Of a stretch of DNA of 64,000 nucleotides, positions 25,159 through 33,746 are shown in pieces. The notes below the pieces were generated by a model. The model was not told where the DNA came from. It made no database searches and saw nothing but the letters and a program-made list of their open reading frames with translations. A program made the translations under genes and the position numbers. This DNA comes from Caballeronia arvi (GTDB lineage Bacteria; Pseudomonadota; Gammaproteobacteria; Burkholderiales; Burkholderiaceae): positions 62,001-126,000 of the forward strand of contig NZ_FCOM02000014.1 of NCBI RefSeq assembly GCF_001544695.2, given 5' to 3'. Each line of letters begins with the position of its first letter. Position 1 is the first letter of the stretch.

Positions 25159-26892
25159 ATGGATATCGTCACTTACGAAATCATCCGCAGCAGTCTCTTC
25201 GCGGTCGCGCGTGAAATGAAGATCGCGATGATGCGCACCGCCGGCAGCCCGCTCATGCACGCGAGCGGCGATTCGTCGGCCGCCATCTTCGACGCCGACA
25301 TGCAGCTCGTCGCGCAAGGCAACGACATTCCGACGATGCTCGGCTCGGCCGTCATCTCGACGCGCGTGTCGGTGGAAGCGGTCGGGCGCGAGAACCTGCG
25401 CGCGGGCGACGTCATCGTCAGCAACGACGCCTACGTCGGCGGCGGCAATCATCAGCCGGACGTGCAGTTCACGCGGCCCGTGTTCGTCGACGGCGAGATC
25501 GTCGCGTTCGTGATGACGCGCGGCCACTGGACCGACATCGGCGGACAGTCGCCGGGCAGCTATACGGTCACGACGTGGGACGTGTTCGCCGAAGGCATCC
25601 GCATTCCGCCGGTGTTTCTCTATCGCAACGACGCGCCCGTGCAGGACATGCTCAACCTGCTCACGCGCAACAGCCGCAACGCGCATGAACTGCTGCTCGA
25701 CATTCAGGCGCAATACGCGGGCACGTTCGTGGGCGACCGGCGCATCGGCGAACTGGTGGCGAAATACGGCGCCGAGGCGCTGCGCGACGTGATGAGCCAG
25801 AGTCTCGATCACTCGGAGAAACTGATCCGCGCGGAGATCGCGCGCATTCCCGACGGCGTCTACGAGGCGCAAGAGTATCTCGATCCGATCGAAGCGCCGG
25901 GCTGGAAACAGGAGCGGCCGCTCCTCAAGGTGAAGATCACCAAGACGGGCGACCAGATCACCTTCGACTACACCGGCAGCGGCCCGCAGGCGCGCGGCGG
26001 CATCAATTGCCCGCTTTCGGTGACGTGCAACAGTACCTGGTTCACCGTGAAGGCGCTGACCGATCCGGGCATCCCGGTCAACCAGGGCTGCTATCGGCCG
26101 GTGACGATCATCGCGCCCGAAGGCAGCGTGCTGAACTGCCGCTATCCGGCGTCGGTCGTGTCGGGCAACACCGAGACCTCGCCGCGCGTGATCGATCTGC
26201 TGCTCAAGGCGCTCGCGCCCGCGGTGCCGGAGCGCATCACCGGACAAAGCAACTGCGCGTCGTGCGCGGGCATTTTCAGCGGACGCGACACCGATGCGGC
26301 GCGCATCGCCCGCACCGGCCAGGAATTCGTCACCATGCACGACGTCCACGCGGGCGGCATGGGTGCGCGTGCGGGCAAGGACGGCGTGAGCGGCGTGCGC
26401 GTGTATGTGGGCAACGCGGGCAGCCAGTCGATCGAGATGATCGAGGCGACTTCACCGCTGATGGTCGAGGAATGGTCGCTCGTCACCGACAGCGGCGGCG
26501 CGGGCCGCCGGCGCGGCGGGCTGACCTCGCGGCGCGTGTATCGCGTCGAGTATGACGAAGCCACCTTCACCGTCTCCGGCGAACGCGGACGTTCGGCGCC
26601 CGAAGGCCATTTCGGCGGACAGCCCGGCACGCGCTTCCAGTGCGTCGTCGAGCGCGCGGACGGCAGCGAGCACCAGGTCGCGGCGAAGGGCGGACAGACG
26701 GTCGTGTATCGCGGCGATCGCGTGACGGTGCAGCCCGCGGGCAGCGGCGGCTACGGCGATCCGTGCGAACGCGAGCAGACGCGTATCGATGCCGACATCG
26801 CCGATGGCTACATCAGCGCGGATGCGGCCTTGCGTCTCTACGGCCAGACGCAGGAAACCGCCGACGCACCGCTCGAAGTGGCGGCGCAATGA
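25159..26892 (+). CDS. hyuB: Hydantoinase/oxoprolinase family subunit B
   Basis: A 577-aa partner of HyuA (HyuB/acetone carboxylase alpha family). The characteristic N-terminus reads DIVTYEIIRSSLFAVAREMK, followed by GDSSAAIFDADMQLVAQG; the glycine-rich end GSGGYGDP is also typical. The ATG at 25159 follows the hyuA stop by 4 bp. Its stop overlaps the start of a CoA-transferase (ATGA). Together with HyuA it should form an ATP-dependent hydrolase or carboxylase. No gamma subunit like that of acetone carboxylase is seen nearby, so a hydantoinase-like or acetophenone-carboxylase-like reaction is more likely than acetone carboxylation itself. Confidence 0.88.
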   Translation: MDIVTYEIIRSSLFAVAREMKIAMMRTAGSPLMHASGDSSAAIFDADMQLVAQGNDIPTMLGSAVISTRVSVEAVGRENLRAGDVIVSNDAYVGGGNHQPDVQFTRPVFVDGEIVAFVMTRGHWTDIGGQSPGSYTVTTWDVFAEGIRIPPVFLYRNDAPVQDMLNLLTRNSRNAHELLLDIQAQYAGTFVGDRRIGELVAKYGAEALRDVMSQSLDHSEKLIRAEIARIPDGVYEAQEYLDPIEAPGWKQERPLLKVKITKTGDQITFDYTGSGPQARGGINCPLSVTCNSTWFTVKALTDPGIPVNQGCYRPVTIIAPEGSVLNCRYPASVVSGNTETSPRVIDLLLKALAPAVPERITGQSNCASCAGIFSGRDTDAARIARTGQEFVTMHDVHAGGMGARAGKDGVSGVRVYVGNAGSQSIEMIEATSPLMVEEWSLVTDSGGAGRRRGGLTSRRVYRVEYDEATFTVSGERGRSAPEGHFGGQPGTRFQCVVERADGSEHQVAAKGGQTVVYRGDRVTVQPAGSGGYGDPCEREQTRIDADIADGYISADAALRLYGQTQETADAPLEVAAQ

Positions 26893-28058
26893 ACGCGGAC
26901 GAAGCCATGAGCAGGAGTCTGCCGCTCGCGGGCGTGTGCGTGATCGAGATCGGCCACAGTCTCGCCGCGCCGTATGCGGGCATGATCCTCGGTTCGCTGG
27001 GCGCGGAGGTCATCAAGATCGAGAGCGCGGAGCACGGCGATTACGCGCGCGACTGGGGTCCGCCTTTCGTCGATGGCGCGGCCGCGCTGTTTCATGCGGT
27101 GAACCACGGCAAGCAGAGTATCGCGATGTCGCTGTCGAATCCGGATGAGGCGCAGGCGTTGCGCGAACTGATCGCGCGCCGCGCCGATGTCGTGCTGCAG
27201 AACCTGAAGGCGGGCGGCACGGAGAAATACGGTCTCGGCGGCGACGAAATGCTGCGCATGAAGCCGTCGCTCGTCTACTGCAATCTCGGCGCGTTCGGCA
27301 CGGCGGGACCGCTCTCCGACAAGCCCGGCTACGATCCGCTCGTGCAGGCGCTGTCCGGCCTGATGAGCTTCCTCGGCCAGCCGGGCGAGCCGCTGTCGCG
27401 CATTCCGGTGTCGGTGAACGACATGGGCACGGGGCTTTGGGCCGCGATCGGCGTGCTCGCCGCGCTCTTCAGACGGCAGGCGACGGGCGCGGGCGAAGTC
27501 GTGTCGGTGTCGCTGTACGAGACCGCGATCAGCTGGGCGGGCATCCAGATCGCCGACTATCTCGCCTCGGGCGTGCTGCCGGGGCGCTGGGGCTCGGGGA
27601 CGGCCGCGATCGTGCCGCATCAGGCCTTCGAATGCGCGGATGGCACGATCATGGTCGCCGCGGGCAACGACCGCCTGTTCCGCCGCCTGTGCAGCGTGCT
27701 CGCGATCCCCGCGCTCGCGGACGACGCGCGCTTCGTCACCAACGGCGCGCGCGTGAGCCATCGCGTCGAGCTGATCGAGCTGCTGCATGCCGGGTTCCGC
27801 AAGCACGGCATCGCGCACTGGCTCGATGCGCTCGACGAAGCCGGCATTCCGTGCGGCCCGATCCAGACCATCGATCAGGTCGTGGAGCACGAGCAGACCA
27901 AAGCACTCGATCTGCTGCGCACCACCGACGACGGCGCGGCCACCGTCGTCGGCGTGCCGATCTCGTTCGGCGGTGCGCGGCCCGCGCACATCGGCGTCAC
28001 GCCGAAGCTCGGCGAACACAATCATCTGCTGGCGAAGACGCCACTGGAGACATCTTGA
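26889..28058 (+). CDS. CaiB/BaiF (family III) CoA-transferase
   Basis: The fourth CoA-transferase, 389 aa, with LAGVCVIEIGHSLAAPYAGM and GAEVIKIESAEHGD, and catalytic Asp149 expected in GYDPLVQALSG. The start overlaps the hyuB stop, and its own stop overlaps the TTG start of the next gene. It presumably makes the CoA ester of the acid produced by HyuAB, for use by the following hydratase. Substrate unknown. Confidence 0.91.
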   Translation: MNADEAMSRSLPLAGVCVIEIGHSLAAPYAGMILGSLGAEVIKIESAEHGDYARDWGPPFVDGAAALFHAVNHGKQSIAMSLSNPDEAQALRELIARRADVVLQNLKAGGTEKYGLGGDEMLRMKPSLVYCNLGAFGTAGPLSDKPGYDPLVQALSGLMSFLGQPGEPLSRIPVSVNDMGTGLWAAIGVLAALFRRQATGAGEVVSVSLYETAISWAGIQIADYLASGVLPGRWGSGTAAIVPHQAFECADGTIMVAAGNDRLFRRLCSVLAIPALADDARFVTNGARVSHRVELIELLHAGFRKHGIAHWLDALDEAGIPCGPIQTIDQVVEHEQTKALDLLRTTDDGAATVVGVPISFGGARPAHIGVTPKLGEHNHLLAKTPLETS

Positions 28059-28867
28059 AACTTGCATCGCAACAGGTCGGCGCGCTCGACACGCTGACGC
28101 TCGAAGAAATCGACGAACAGATCCTCATCGTCAAGCTCGATCGCCCGGAAGTCTCAAACGCGATCAGCACGAAGATGGGCGAAGAAATCATCCGCGTATT
28201 CGGCGCGCTCGAAGCGGACCCGGCGCTGTATCGCTGCGTGATCCTGACGGGCGCGGGCGAGCGCGCGTTCTGCGGCGGCGCGGATCTGAAGCAGCGCGAA
28301 GGCATGACCGACGAGCAGTTCGGCGTGCAGCACTATCTGTTCGAGCGCATGAACCGCGCGCTCACTTATTGTCCGGTGCCGGTCATCTGCGCGGCCAACG
28401 GCGCGGCGGTCGCGGGCGGACTCGAACTGCTGCTCGCCTGCGACTTCGCCTATGCCGCCAGCCACGCGGTATTCGGCTTCACCGAAGTGAAACGCGGCAT
28501 CATGCCGGGCGGCGGCGGCACGCAGCAACTGCCGCGCACCATCGGCGCGCGGCGGGCGAAGGAGCTGATCCTGCGCGGCGCGAAGTTCACGGCGCAGGAA
28601 GCGCTGGCATGGGGCGTCGTCAACCGGCTGTGCGAGCCGGGGCGGGTCCTGGCCGACGCCATCGACGCGGCGCGCGACATCTGCACCAGTGCGCCGCTGT
28701 CGGTCGCGCAGGCGAAGAAGGCGATCGACCTCGGCATGCAGGGCGATCTGCGCACCGGGCTGTATCTGGAAATCGAAGCGTACAACCGGCTGATTCCGAC
28801 CGAGGATCGCCTCGAAGGCATCAGCGCCTACAACGAGAAGCGCGCGCCCCGGTTCAAAGGCCGCTAG
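28055..28867 (+). CDS. Enoyl-CoA hydratase/isomerase family protein
   Basis: A 270-aa crotonase-family enzyme. Oxyanion-hole segments FCGGADLK and AAVAGGLELLLACD and the catalytic Glu region GFTEVKRGIMPGGGGTQQLPR (given by its ends GFTEVK and TQQLPR) are present, so a true hydratase is likely. The TTG start at 28055 overlaps the CoA-transferase stop and has GGAGA upstream; the first ATG in frame lies inside the conserved fold. It follows the transferase and precedes an MFS transporter and HMG-CoA lyase, which suggests that it hydrates an enoyl-CoA to a 3-hydroxyacyl-CoA that the lyase can cleave. Confidence 0.88.
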   Translation: MKLASQQVGALDTLTLEEIDEQILIVKLDRPEVSNAISTKMGEEIIRVFGALEADPALYRCVILTGAGERAFCGGADLKQREGMTDEQFGVQHYLFERMNRALTYCPVPVICAANGAAVAGGLELLLACDFAYAASHAVFGFTEVKRGIMPGGGGTQQLPRTIGARRAKELILRGAKFTAQEALAWGVVNRLCEPGRVLADAIDAARDICTSAPLSVAQAKKAIDLGMQGDLRTGLYLEIEAYNRLIPTEDRLEGISAYNEKRAPRFKGR

Positions 28868-28918
28868 ACCATAACAGCACGGCCTAACCAAATTCCGGAC
28901 TCACCGGAGGAGACAGAC

Positions 28919-30280
28919 ATGACACCCGACATCGGCAGCTTCGACCGACCAAAGGCCGAAGCGACCTACAGCAAGATCACGCGCAGGCTCATCCCGTTCC
29001 TGTTCCTGTGCTACGTGTTCGCGTTTCTCGACCGCATCAACATCGGCATCGCGCAGCTCGACATGAAGCACGACGTGGGCTTCAGCGATCTCACCTACAG
29101 CATCGGCGCGGGCATCTTCTTTCTCGGCTACGTGCTGATGGAAGTGCCCAGCAATCTGCTGCTCGCGCGTATCGGCGTGAAGCGCACCTTCTCGCGCATC
29201 ATGATCCTGTGGGGCTTGATCGCGGCGGGCACGGCGTTCGTCACGCTGCCGTCGCATCTCTACACCGTGCGCTTCTTTCTCGGGCTCGCGGAGGCGGGGC
29301 TGTATCCCGGCGTGATCTTCTATCTCACGCGCTGGTATCCGGTCGAGCGGCGCGCCAAGGTGATCGCCATCTTCACCTGTGCGACGGGCATCGCGGGTCT
29401 GTTCGGCGGGCCGTTGTCGGGCGCGCTGATGACCTACTTCGACGGCTACTTCGGCCTGCACGGCTGGCAGTGGATGTTCATCGTGCAGGGCTTGCCCGCG
29501 AGCGTGCTCGGCGTGATCGCGTTCTTCTTTCTCGATGACGGCCCGCAGCAGGCGAAGTGGCTCACCGAGAGCGAGAAGGCCGTCGTGCTCGACGACATCC
29601 GCAGGAGTTCGAGCGTCTCGACGAAGCACGCGGAGCACACCTTCGGCCGCGCGCTGAAGGACTTTCGCGTCTACGTGATGGGCTTCGTGTGGTTCACGCA
29701 GATCGCGGGCGTGTTTGCGATCGGTTTCTGGCTGCCGACGCTCATCAAGAGCGCGGGCGTGTCGGGCGCGTTGCAGATCGGCTGCTATTCGGCGATCCCG
29801 TATTTCGTGAGCTGGATCGCGCTCATCGCGCTGAACCGTCATTCGGACCGCACGATGGAGCGGCGCTGGCATTGCGCCGTCGCGATGGTGTGCGGCGCGG
29901 CCGGCCTGGTCGTCGCGGGATTCACGACGGGCAATCTCGCGCTGTCGCTGGCGGCGCTGTCGGTGGCGACGGCGGGCATCCTCGCACCGAACCCGCTGAT
30001 CTGGGCGATCTCGACCGATTACATCCGCGGCAGCGGCGCGGCGGGCGGCGTCGCGGTGATCAATTGCGTGGGCCTGCTCGGCGGCTTCGTCAGCCCGATG
30101 ATCATCGGCGGGATCAAGACCATGACCAACAGCATGGCGGGCGGCCTCGGCGCGATCGCGCTGCTGATGGTGCTCGGCGCCATCGCCGCCGTGGTGCTCG
30201 CGCCGTCGACCTCGGGCCGCGCGGCCGGCGCCGGTCATGCGGATGAAGGCAGCGACGCCGTCGCGGACGCGACGATCTGA
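28919..30280 (+). CDS. MFS transporter, anion:cation symporter type
   Basis: A 453-aa inner-membrane transporter with about 12 hydrophobic segments. The N-terminal signature FLDRINIGIAQLDM and FLGYVLMEVPSNLLLARIG place it in the ACS group, which takes up organic acids such as phthalate, tartrate or galactonate. CCGGAGGAGA precedes the ATG. It lies inside the hyuAB operon between the hydratase and HMG-CoA lyase, so it probably imports the pathway substrate. Two related ACS transporters occur at 32319 and 45453. Confidence 0.9.
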   Translation: MTPDIGSFDRPKAEATYSKITRRLIPFLFLCYVFAFLDRINIGIAQLDMKHDVGFSDLTYSIGAGIFFLGYVLMEVPSNLLLARIGVKRTFSRIMILWGLIAAGTAFVTLPSHLYTVRFFLGLAEAGLYPGVIFYLTRWYPVERRAKVIAIFTCATGIAGLFGGPLSGALMTYFDGYFGLHGWQWMFIVQGLPASVLGVIAFFFLDDGPQQAKWLTESEKAVVLDDIRRSSSVSTKHAEHTFGRALKDFRVYVMGFVWFTQIAGVFAIGFWLPTLIKSAGVSGALQIGCYSAIPYFVSWIALIALNRHSDRTMERRWHCAVAMVCGAAGLVVAGFTTGNLALSLAALSVATAGILAPNPLIWAISTDYIRGSGAAGGVAVINCVGLLGGFVSPMIIGGIKTMTNSMAGGLGAIALLMVLGAIAAVVLAPSTSGRAAGAGHADEGSDAVADATI

Positions 30281-30292
30281 ACCGGAGGGACC

Positions 30293-31228
30293 ATGAACGA
30301 TAGAGACGTGCAGATACGCGAAGTCGGCTTGCGCGACGGCCTGCAGATGGTGCGAACCATCCTCACGAGCGGGCAGAAGCTCGAATGGTGCGCGCGCCTC
30401 GTCGACGCGGGCGTGACGGATATCGAAGTGACGTCGTTCGTGCCGCCCAAAGTCGTGCCGCAATTTGCGGACGCGGCCGAGGTCGCGGCAGGGGCGCTTG
30501 CCATCGACGGCCTGCATGCCGCGGCGCTGGTGCCGAACCTGAAGGGCGCGCAGCGCGCATTCGACGTAGGCCTGAGCAAGGTGCATTACGTGCTCTCCGC
30601 GAGCAACGAGCACAACCTGAAGAACGTGCGGCGCAGCACGGCGGAGTCGGTGGAGGACTTCGTGCGCATTGCGGCGGCGCGCGACGAACTGGACCGCGAC
30701 GTCGTGCTCGGCGCGGGCGTGGCGACCGCGTTCGGCTGCACGATCGCGGGCAAGGTCGAAGAAAGCATCGTGCTCGGGCTCGTCGAAACACTCATGGAAG
30801 CCGGCGCGCAGGAGATCACCATCGCCGACACGGTGGGCTACGCCAATCCCTCACAGGTGCATGCGCTGATGCGGCGGGTCCTGGCGCTCACGGGGCAAGT
30901 GCCCGTGGCCTGCCACTTCCACGATACGCGCGGTCTGGGCCTGGCCAACGTCATGGCCGCGCTCGATGCGGGCGTGCGCGCATTCGATGCATCGCTCGGC
31001 GGGCTCGGCGGCTGCCCGTTCGCGCCCAACGCAACGGGCAACATCAATACCGAGGACACGGTGTTCATGCTCGACGCGCAAGGGCTGCGCACGGGCATCG
31101 ATATCGGCAGGCTGCTGGCGATTCGCGAGACGATCGCCGCATGGCTGCCGGGCGAGCCGTTCACGGGCGCGATCGCCCGCGCGGGATTGCCGAAGACCTT
31201 CGTGCATCGGGAAGCGATCGCCGCATGA
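30293..31228 (+). CDS. Hydroxymethylglutaryl-CoA lyase family enzyme
   Basis: A 311-aa TIM-barrel lyase that splits 3-hydroxy-3-methylglutaryl-CoA, or a similar beta-hydroxyacyl-CoA, to acetyl-CoA and an oxoacid. Residues matching the human enzyme are in place: Arg14 and Asp15 in GLRDGLQ, Glu45, His208 and His210 in CHFHDTRG, Cys241 in GGLGGCPF, and Asn250. AACCGGAGGGACC precedes the ATG, 12 bp after the MFS stop. As the last gene of the hyuAB operon it probably performs the final carbon-carbon cleavage. Leucine catabolism is less likely because no liu carboxylase genes are here. Confidence 0.9.
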   Translation: MNDRDVQIREVGLRDGLQMVRTILTSGQKLEWCARLVDAGVTDIEVTSFVPPKVVPQFADAAEVAAGALAIDGLHAAALVPNLKGAQRAFDVGLSKVHYVLSASNEHNLKNVRRSTAESVEDFVRIAAARDELDRDVVLGAGVATAFGCTIAGKVEESIVLGLVETLMEAGAQEITIADTVGYANPSQVHALMRRVLALTGQVPVACHFHDTRGLGLANVMAALDAGVRAFDASLGGLGGCPFAPNATGNINTEDTVFMLDAQGLRTGIDIGRLLAIRETIAAWLPGEPFTGAIARAGLPKTFVHREAIAA

Positions 31229-31250
31229 GCCCGCTGGTGCGAAACGGGCT
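31228..31250. terminator. Hairpin between convergent genes
   Basis: AGCCCG and CGGGCT form a 6-bp stem around an 11-nt loop exactly where the HMG-CoA lyase and the alpha/beta hydrolase genes meet tail to tail. There is no run of T on either side. It is a weak candidate for a bidirectional terminator. Confidence 0.35.
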
Positions 31251-32010
31251 AGACTGCCGCTGCGAGCCGTTCGAGCAGATCGACAAGCAGGCCGGGCGCG
31301 AGCACCATCGCGTCGTGGCCGGTGTCGATGCTCTCCCAGCCCCAGTCCGGATGATGCGAGCGAACATGTTCGCGCACGGGCGCCAGCGTGTCGTACGAGG
31401 GATTCGCGCAATGCACATAAGTGCAAGGCAGTGCATTGCCGAGCGGATGTTCGAGCAGGAGCGGCGTGGTGTAGGTCGCAAGCGGATGCGGCGTGAGTCG
31501 CCGATGGACCCAGCCGGCACGCGGATGATCGTCCGGAATGCCGGTCCCCTTCAGGCCGCTGACGGGCATCGCGAGGGACTGGCCGCTCGCTCTGACCGAT
31601 TCCATGCGCTCGTCGACGACGGTCGCAGGCAGGACATCGAACGCGCATCGTCCGCTTTCCACGAGCAGGCTGTCGAGGAATACGATGGTACGCAGCGCGC
31701 GTGGAACACGGTCGGCGACGCCCGACGCGACGAGACCGCCGTAACTGTGGCCGACGAGCACGACATCGTTCAGTTCCTCGGCTTCGATGACGTTGACGAT
31801 ATCGGCGATGTTCACATCGAGCGACGTTGCCGACGCAAGCAAATGGCGGCGCTCGCCGAGTCCGGTCATGGTCGGCGCCATGACGCGATGGCCGCGCGCG
31901 ATGAGTTCATCCGCTACGAATCGCCAGACCCAGCCGCCGTGCCAGGCGCCGTGGATCAGGACGAAGTTGAATGCGTTACGCGGCCGGTCGTTCGGTGTGC
32001 TGCTTTTCAA
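31249..32010 (-). CDS. Alpha/beta hydrolase (esterase-like)
   Basis: A 253-aa alpha/beta-hydrolase with oxyanion segment LIHGAWHGGW, nucleophile Ser89 in VGHSYGG, and a C-terminal His in DTGHDAMVLAP. The sequence resembles the plant methyl-esterase/hydroxynitrile lyase group and related bacterial esterases. It is transcribed opposite to both flanking operons, and its 5' end faces the conserved promoter block at 32146. It could open an ester or lactone of the same pathway. That is inferred from position. Confidence 0.85.
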   Translation of the reverse strand: MKSSTPNDRPRNAFNFVLIHGAWHGGWVWRFVADELIARGHRVMAPTMTGLGERRHLLASATSLDVNIADIVNVIEAEELNDVVLVGHSYGGLVASGVADRVPRALRTIVFLDSLLVESGRCAFDVLPATVVDERMESVRASGQSLAMPVSGLKGTGIPDDHPRAGWVHRRLTPHPLATYTTPLLLEHPLGNALPCTYVHCANPSYDTLAPVREHVRSHHPDWGWESIDTGHDAMVLAPGLLVDLLERLAAAV

Positions 32011-32145
32011 GTCGGTCTCCTGATCGATGTGCGCGCGAAAGATCGAAGCGGTCTTGCGATTTCATCGTGATGCCGCGCTGTGCAAATCGTCTCAGAGATG
32101 AAGCCGCCATGCAACCGATCACGCGATGCGTTGAAGATCGCCGCT

Positions 32146-32230
32146 TACTGGTTATCACCGATATAACCGCGGCGTCTCACCTGATCGGTACTTTTCAATT
32201 TCGTCGCGCATCGATGTTCCCTAGACTGGC
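32146..32230 (+). promoter_or_regulatory. Conserved promoter/operator block, copy B
   Basis: The second copy of the block at 22909 lies in the 308-bp gap 32011-32318. It has the palindrome GTTATCACCGATATAAC at 32151-32167, GCGTCTCACCTGATCGG at 32172-32188, and a -10-like TAGACT at 32222-32227. It reads towards the MFS gene at 32319. Its left end also keeps four codons matching the start of the LysR gene (Met-Ile-Thr-Ser on the minus strand) before similarity stops. I infer a duplicated promoter bound by the LysR protein of 21980. The rest of the gap shows no gene. Confidence 0.65.
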
Positions 32231-32318
32231 CTGATTGCCGGGACCGTCGAAGCATGCAGGGATGGAGCAGGAGTAAGTCGATCACATTGGCCCAGGCCGT
32301 AAAACGTGGAGACAGCGA

Positions 32319-33680
32319 GTGAACCAGTCCGTTCTAGATTCCGATGCGGCGTCAGCCGAATCTCCGCAGTCCGGCTCGATGACGAGCGCGCATGAGCGAG
32401 CGCTCTACCTGCGAGTCACGCTTCGCATCGTGCCCTTGCTTTTCGTGTGCTATGTCGTCGCGTTCCTGGACCGCATCAATGTCGGCTACGCGAAGCTTCA
32501 GATGCAGGATGCGCTCGGCTTCAGCGACAGCGTGTATGGCCTGGGTGCCGGCATCTTCTTTCTGTCGTATTGCCTGCTGGAGGTACCGAGCGCCATGCTG
32601 CTCAGGCGCATGGGCGCGAAGCGAACCATCGCGCGCATCATGATCTGCTGGGGAATCGTCGGGGCGTGCTCCGCGTTCGTGACGAACGTCACGCAGTTTT
32701 ATATCGTTCGTTTGCTCTTGGGCGTCTTCGAGGCGGGCTTCTTCCCCGGCGTGATCTTCTACCTGAGCTCATGGTTTCCGGAGCGAAGGCGCGGCGTGAT
32801 CATTGCGTGCTTCATGGTGGGCTTTCCGGTCGCGGGTCTCGTCGGCGGCCCGGTGTCGGGATGGGCGATGACGAGTCTTGCCCATGTCGCCAATCTCGCC
32901 GGATGGCAATGGCTTTATATCGTCGAAGCGTTGCCGGCGGTCGTGCTCGGTCTGGTCACCTTGTTTCTGCTGGACGACAACATCGACAAGGCGCGGTGGC
33001 TCACTGAAGCGGAGAAGAGCGTGCTGCGTCAGGGTTTCGAAGTCGAGACGGAGCGAAAACGCAGAGCCGGGCATCAGGGACACGCGAAACTGGCGGAGGC
33101 GCTTTCGGACCCCAAGGTCTACATGCTCGCGTTCATCGACTTCGCCTTCGTCTGCGGAACCTATTCGGTGACGTTCTGGCTTCCGACTGTCTTGAAAGAC
33201 TCGGGCGTTTCAAATCTCTCCGTGCTCGGATGGCTTTCCGTCATACCGTACGGCATGGGCGCGATCGGCATGGTCGCGATCAGCCGAAGCTCGGACCGGA
33301 TGCTCGAGCGCCGCTGGCATGCGGCCATCGCGGGTTTCATAGGCGCCGCCGCCTTGTTGCTCGTATCGCATCCGACGAACTCTCCCGCTTTGACCGTTGC
33401 GCTGTTGACGGTCGCCTGCGTCGGCATCTTCGCCACCAACGTGCTCATCTGGTCGCTCGCGGCGGATTATCTGAACGGCTCTCCGGCGGCGGCGACGAGC
33501 ATCGCTTTCGTCAATTGCATCGGCTTGCTCAGCGGCTTTTGCAGTCCGTTCGTCATCGGATGGCTCAAGACCGCGACGGGAACGCTCGTCAGCGGCCTTT
33601 ACGTGATGACGGCGATACTCGTGGCGGGCATTCTCGTCATGCTGCTCGGCTTCAGACGTCATACGCAAGCGCGGGCATGA
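32319..33680 (+). CDS. MFS transporter, anion:cation symporter type
   Basis: A 453-aa transporter with about 12 membrane segments and the ACS signature FLDRINVGYAKLQM plus SYCLLEVPSAMLLRRMG. The GTG start has GGAGACAGCGA upstream; a cytosolic N-terminus of about 30 polar residues precedes the first helix. It is driven by copy B of the conserved promoter block. It is followed 66 bp later by a 2-hydroxyacid dehydrogenase. It is likely an organic acid importer belonging to the same regulon as hyuAB. Confidence 0.89.
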   Translation: MNQSVLDSDAASAESPQSGSMTSAHERALYLRVTLRIVPLLFVCYVVAFLDRINVGYAKLQMQDALGFSDSVYGLGAGIFFLSYCLLEVPSAMLLRRMGAKRTIARIMICWGIVGACSAFVTNVTQFYIVRLLLGVFEAGFFPGVIFYLSSWFPERRRGVIIACFMVGFPVAGLVGGPVSGWAMTSLAHVANLAGWQWLYIVEALPAVVLGLVTLFLLDDNIDKARWLTEAEKSVLRQGFEVETERKRRAGHQGHAKLAEALSDPKVYMLAFIDFAFVCGTYSVTFWLPTVLKDSGVSNLSVLGWLSVIPYGMGAIGMVAISRSSDRMLERRWHAAIAGFIGAAALLLVSHPTNSPALTVALLTVACVGIFATNVLIWSLAADYLNGSPAAATSIAFVNCIGLLSGFCSPFVIGWLKTATGTLVSGLYVMTAILVAGILVMLLGFRRHTQARA

Positions 33681-33746
33681 ACCGCACTGGTGGACAGGAC
33701 GGTGGTCGTCGCGGCCCGAATCGTTTCGACAGGAAAAGACCCACAC

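Noticed and set aside
31976..32158. Sixty-codon minus-strand ORF sharing its first four residues with the LysR gene at 22921
   Set aside because: Only the promoter block and start are shared; the remaining residues show no HTH similarity, so I treat it as a footprint of promoter duplication, not a gene or pseudogene.
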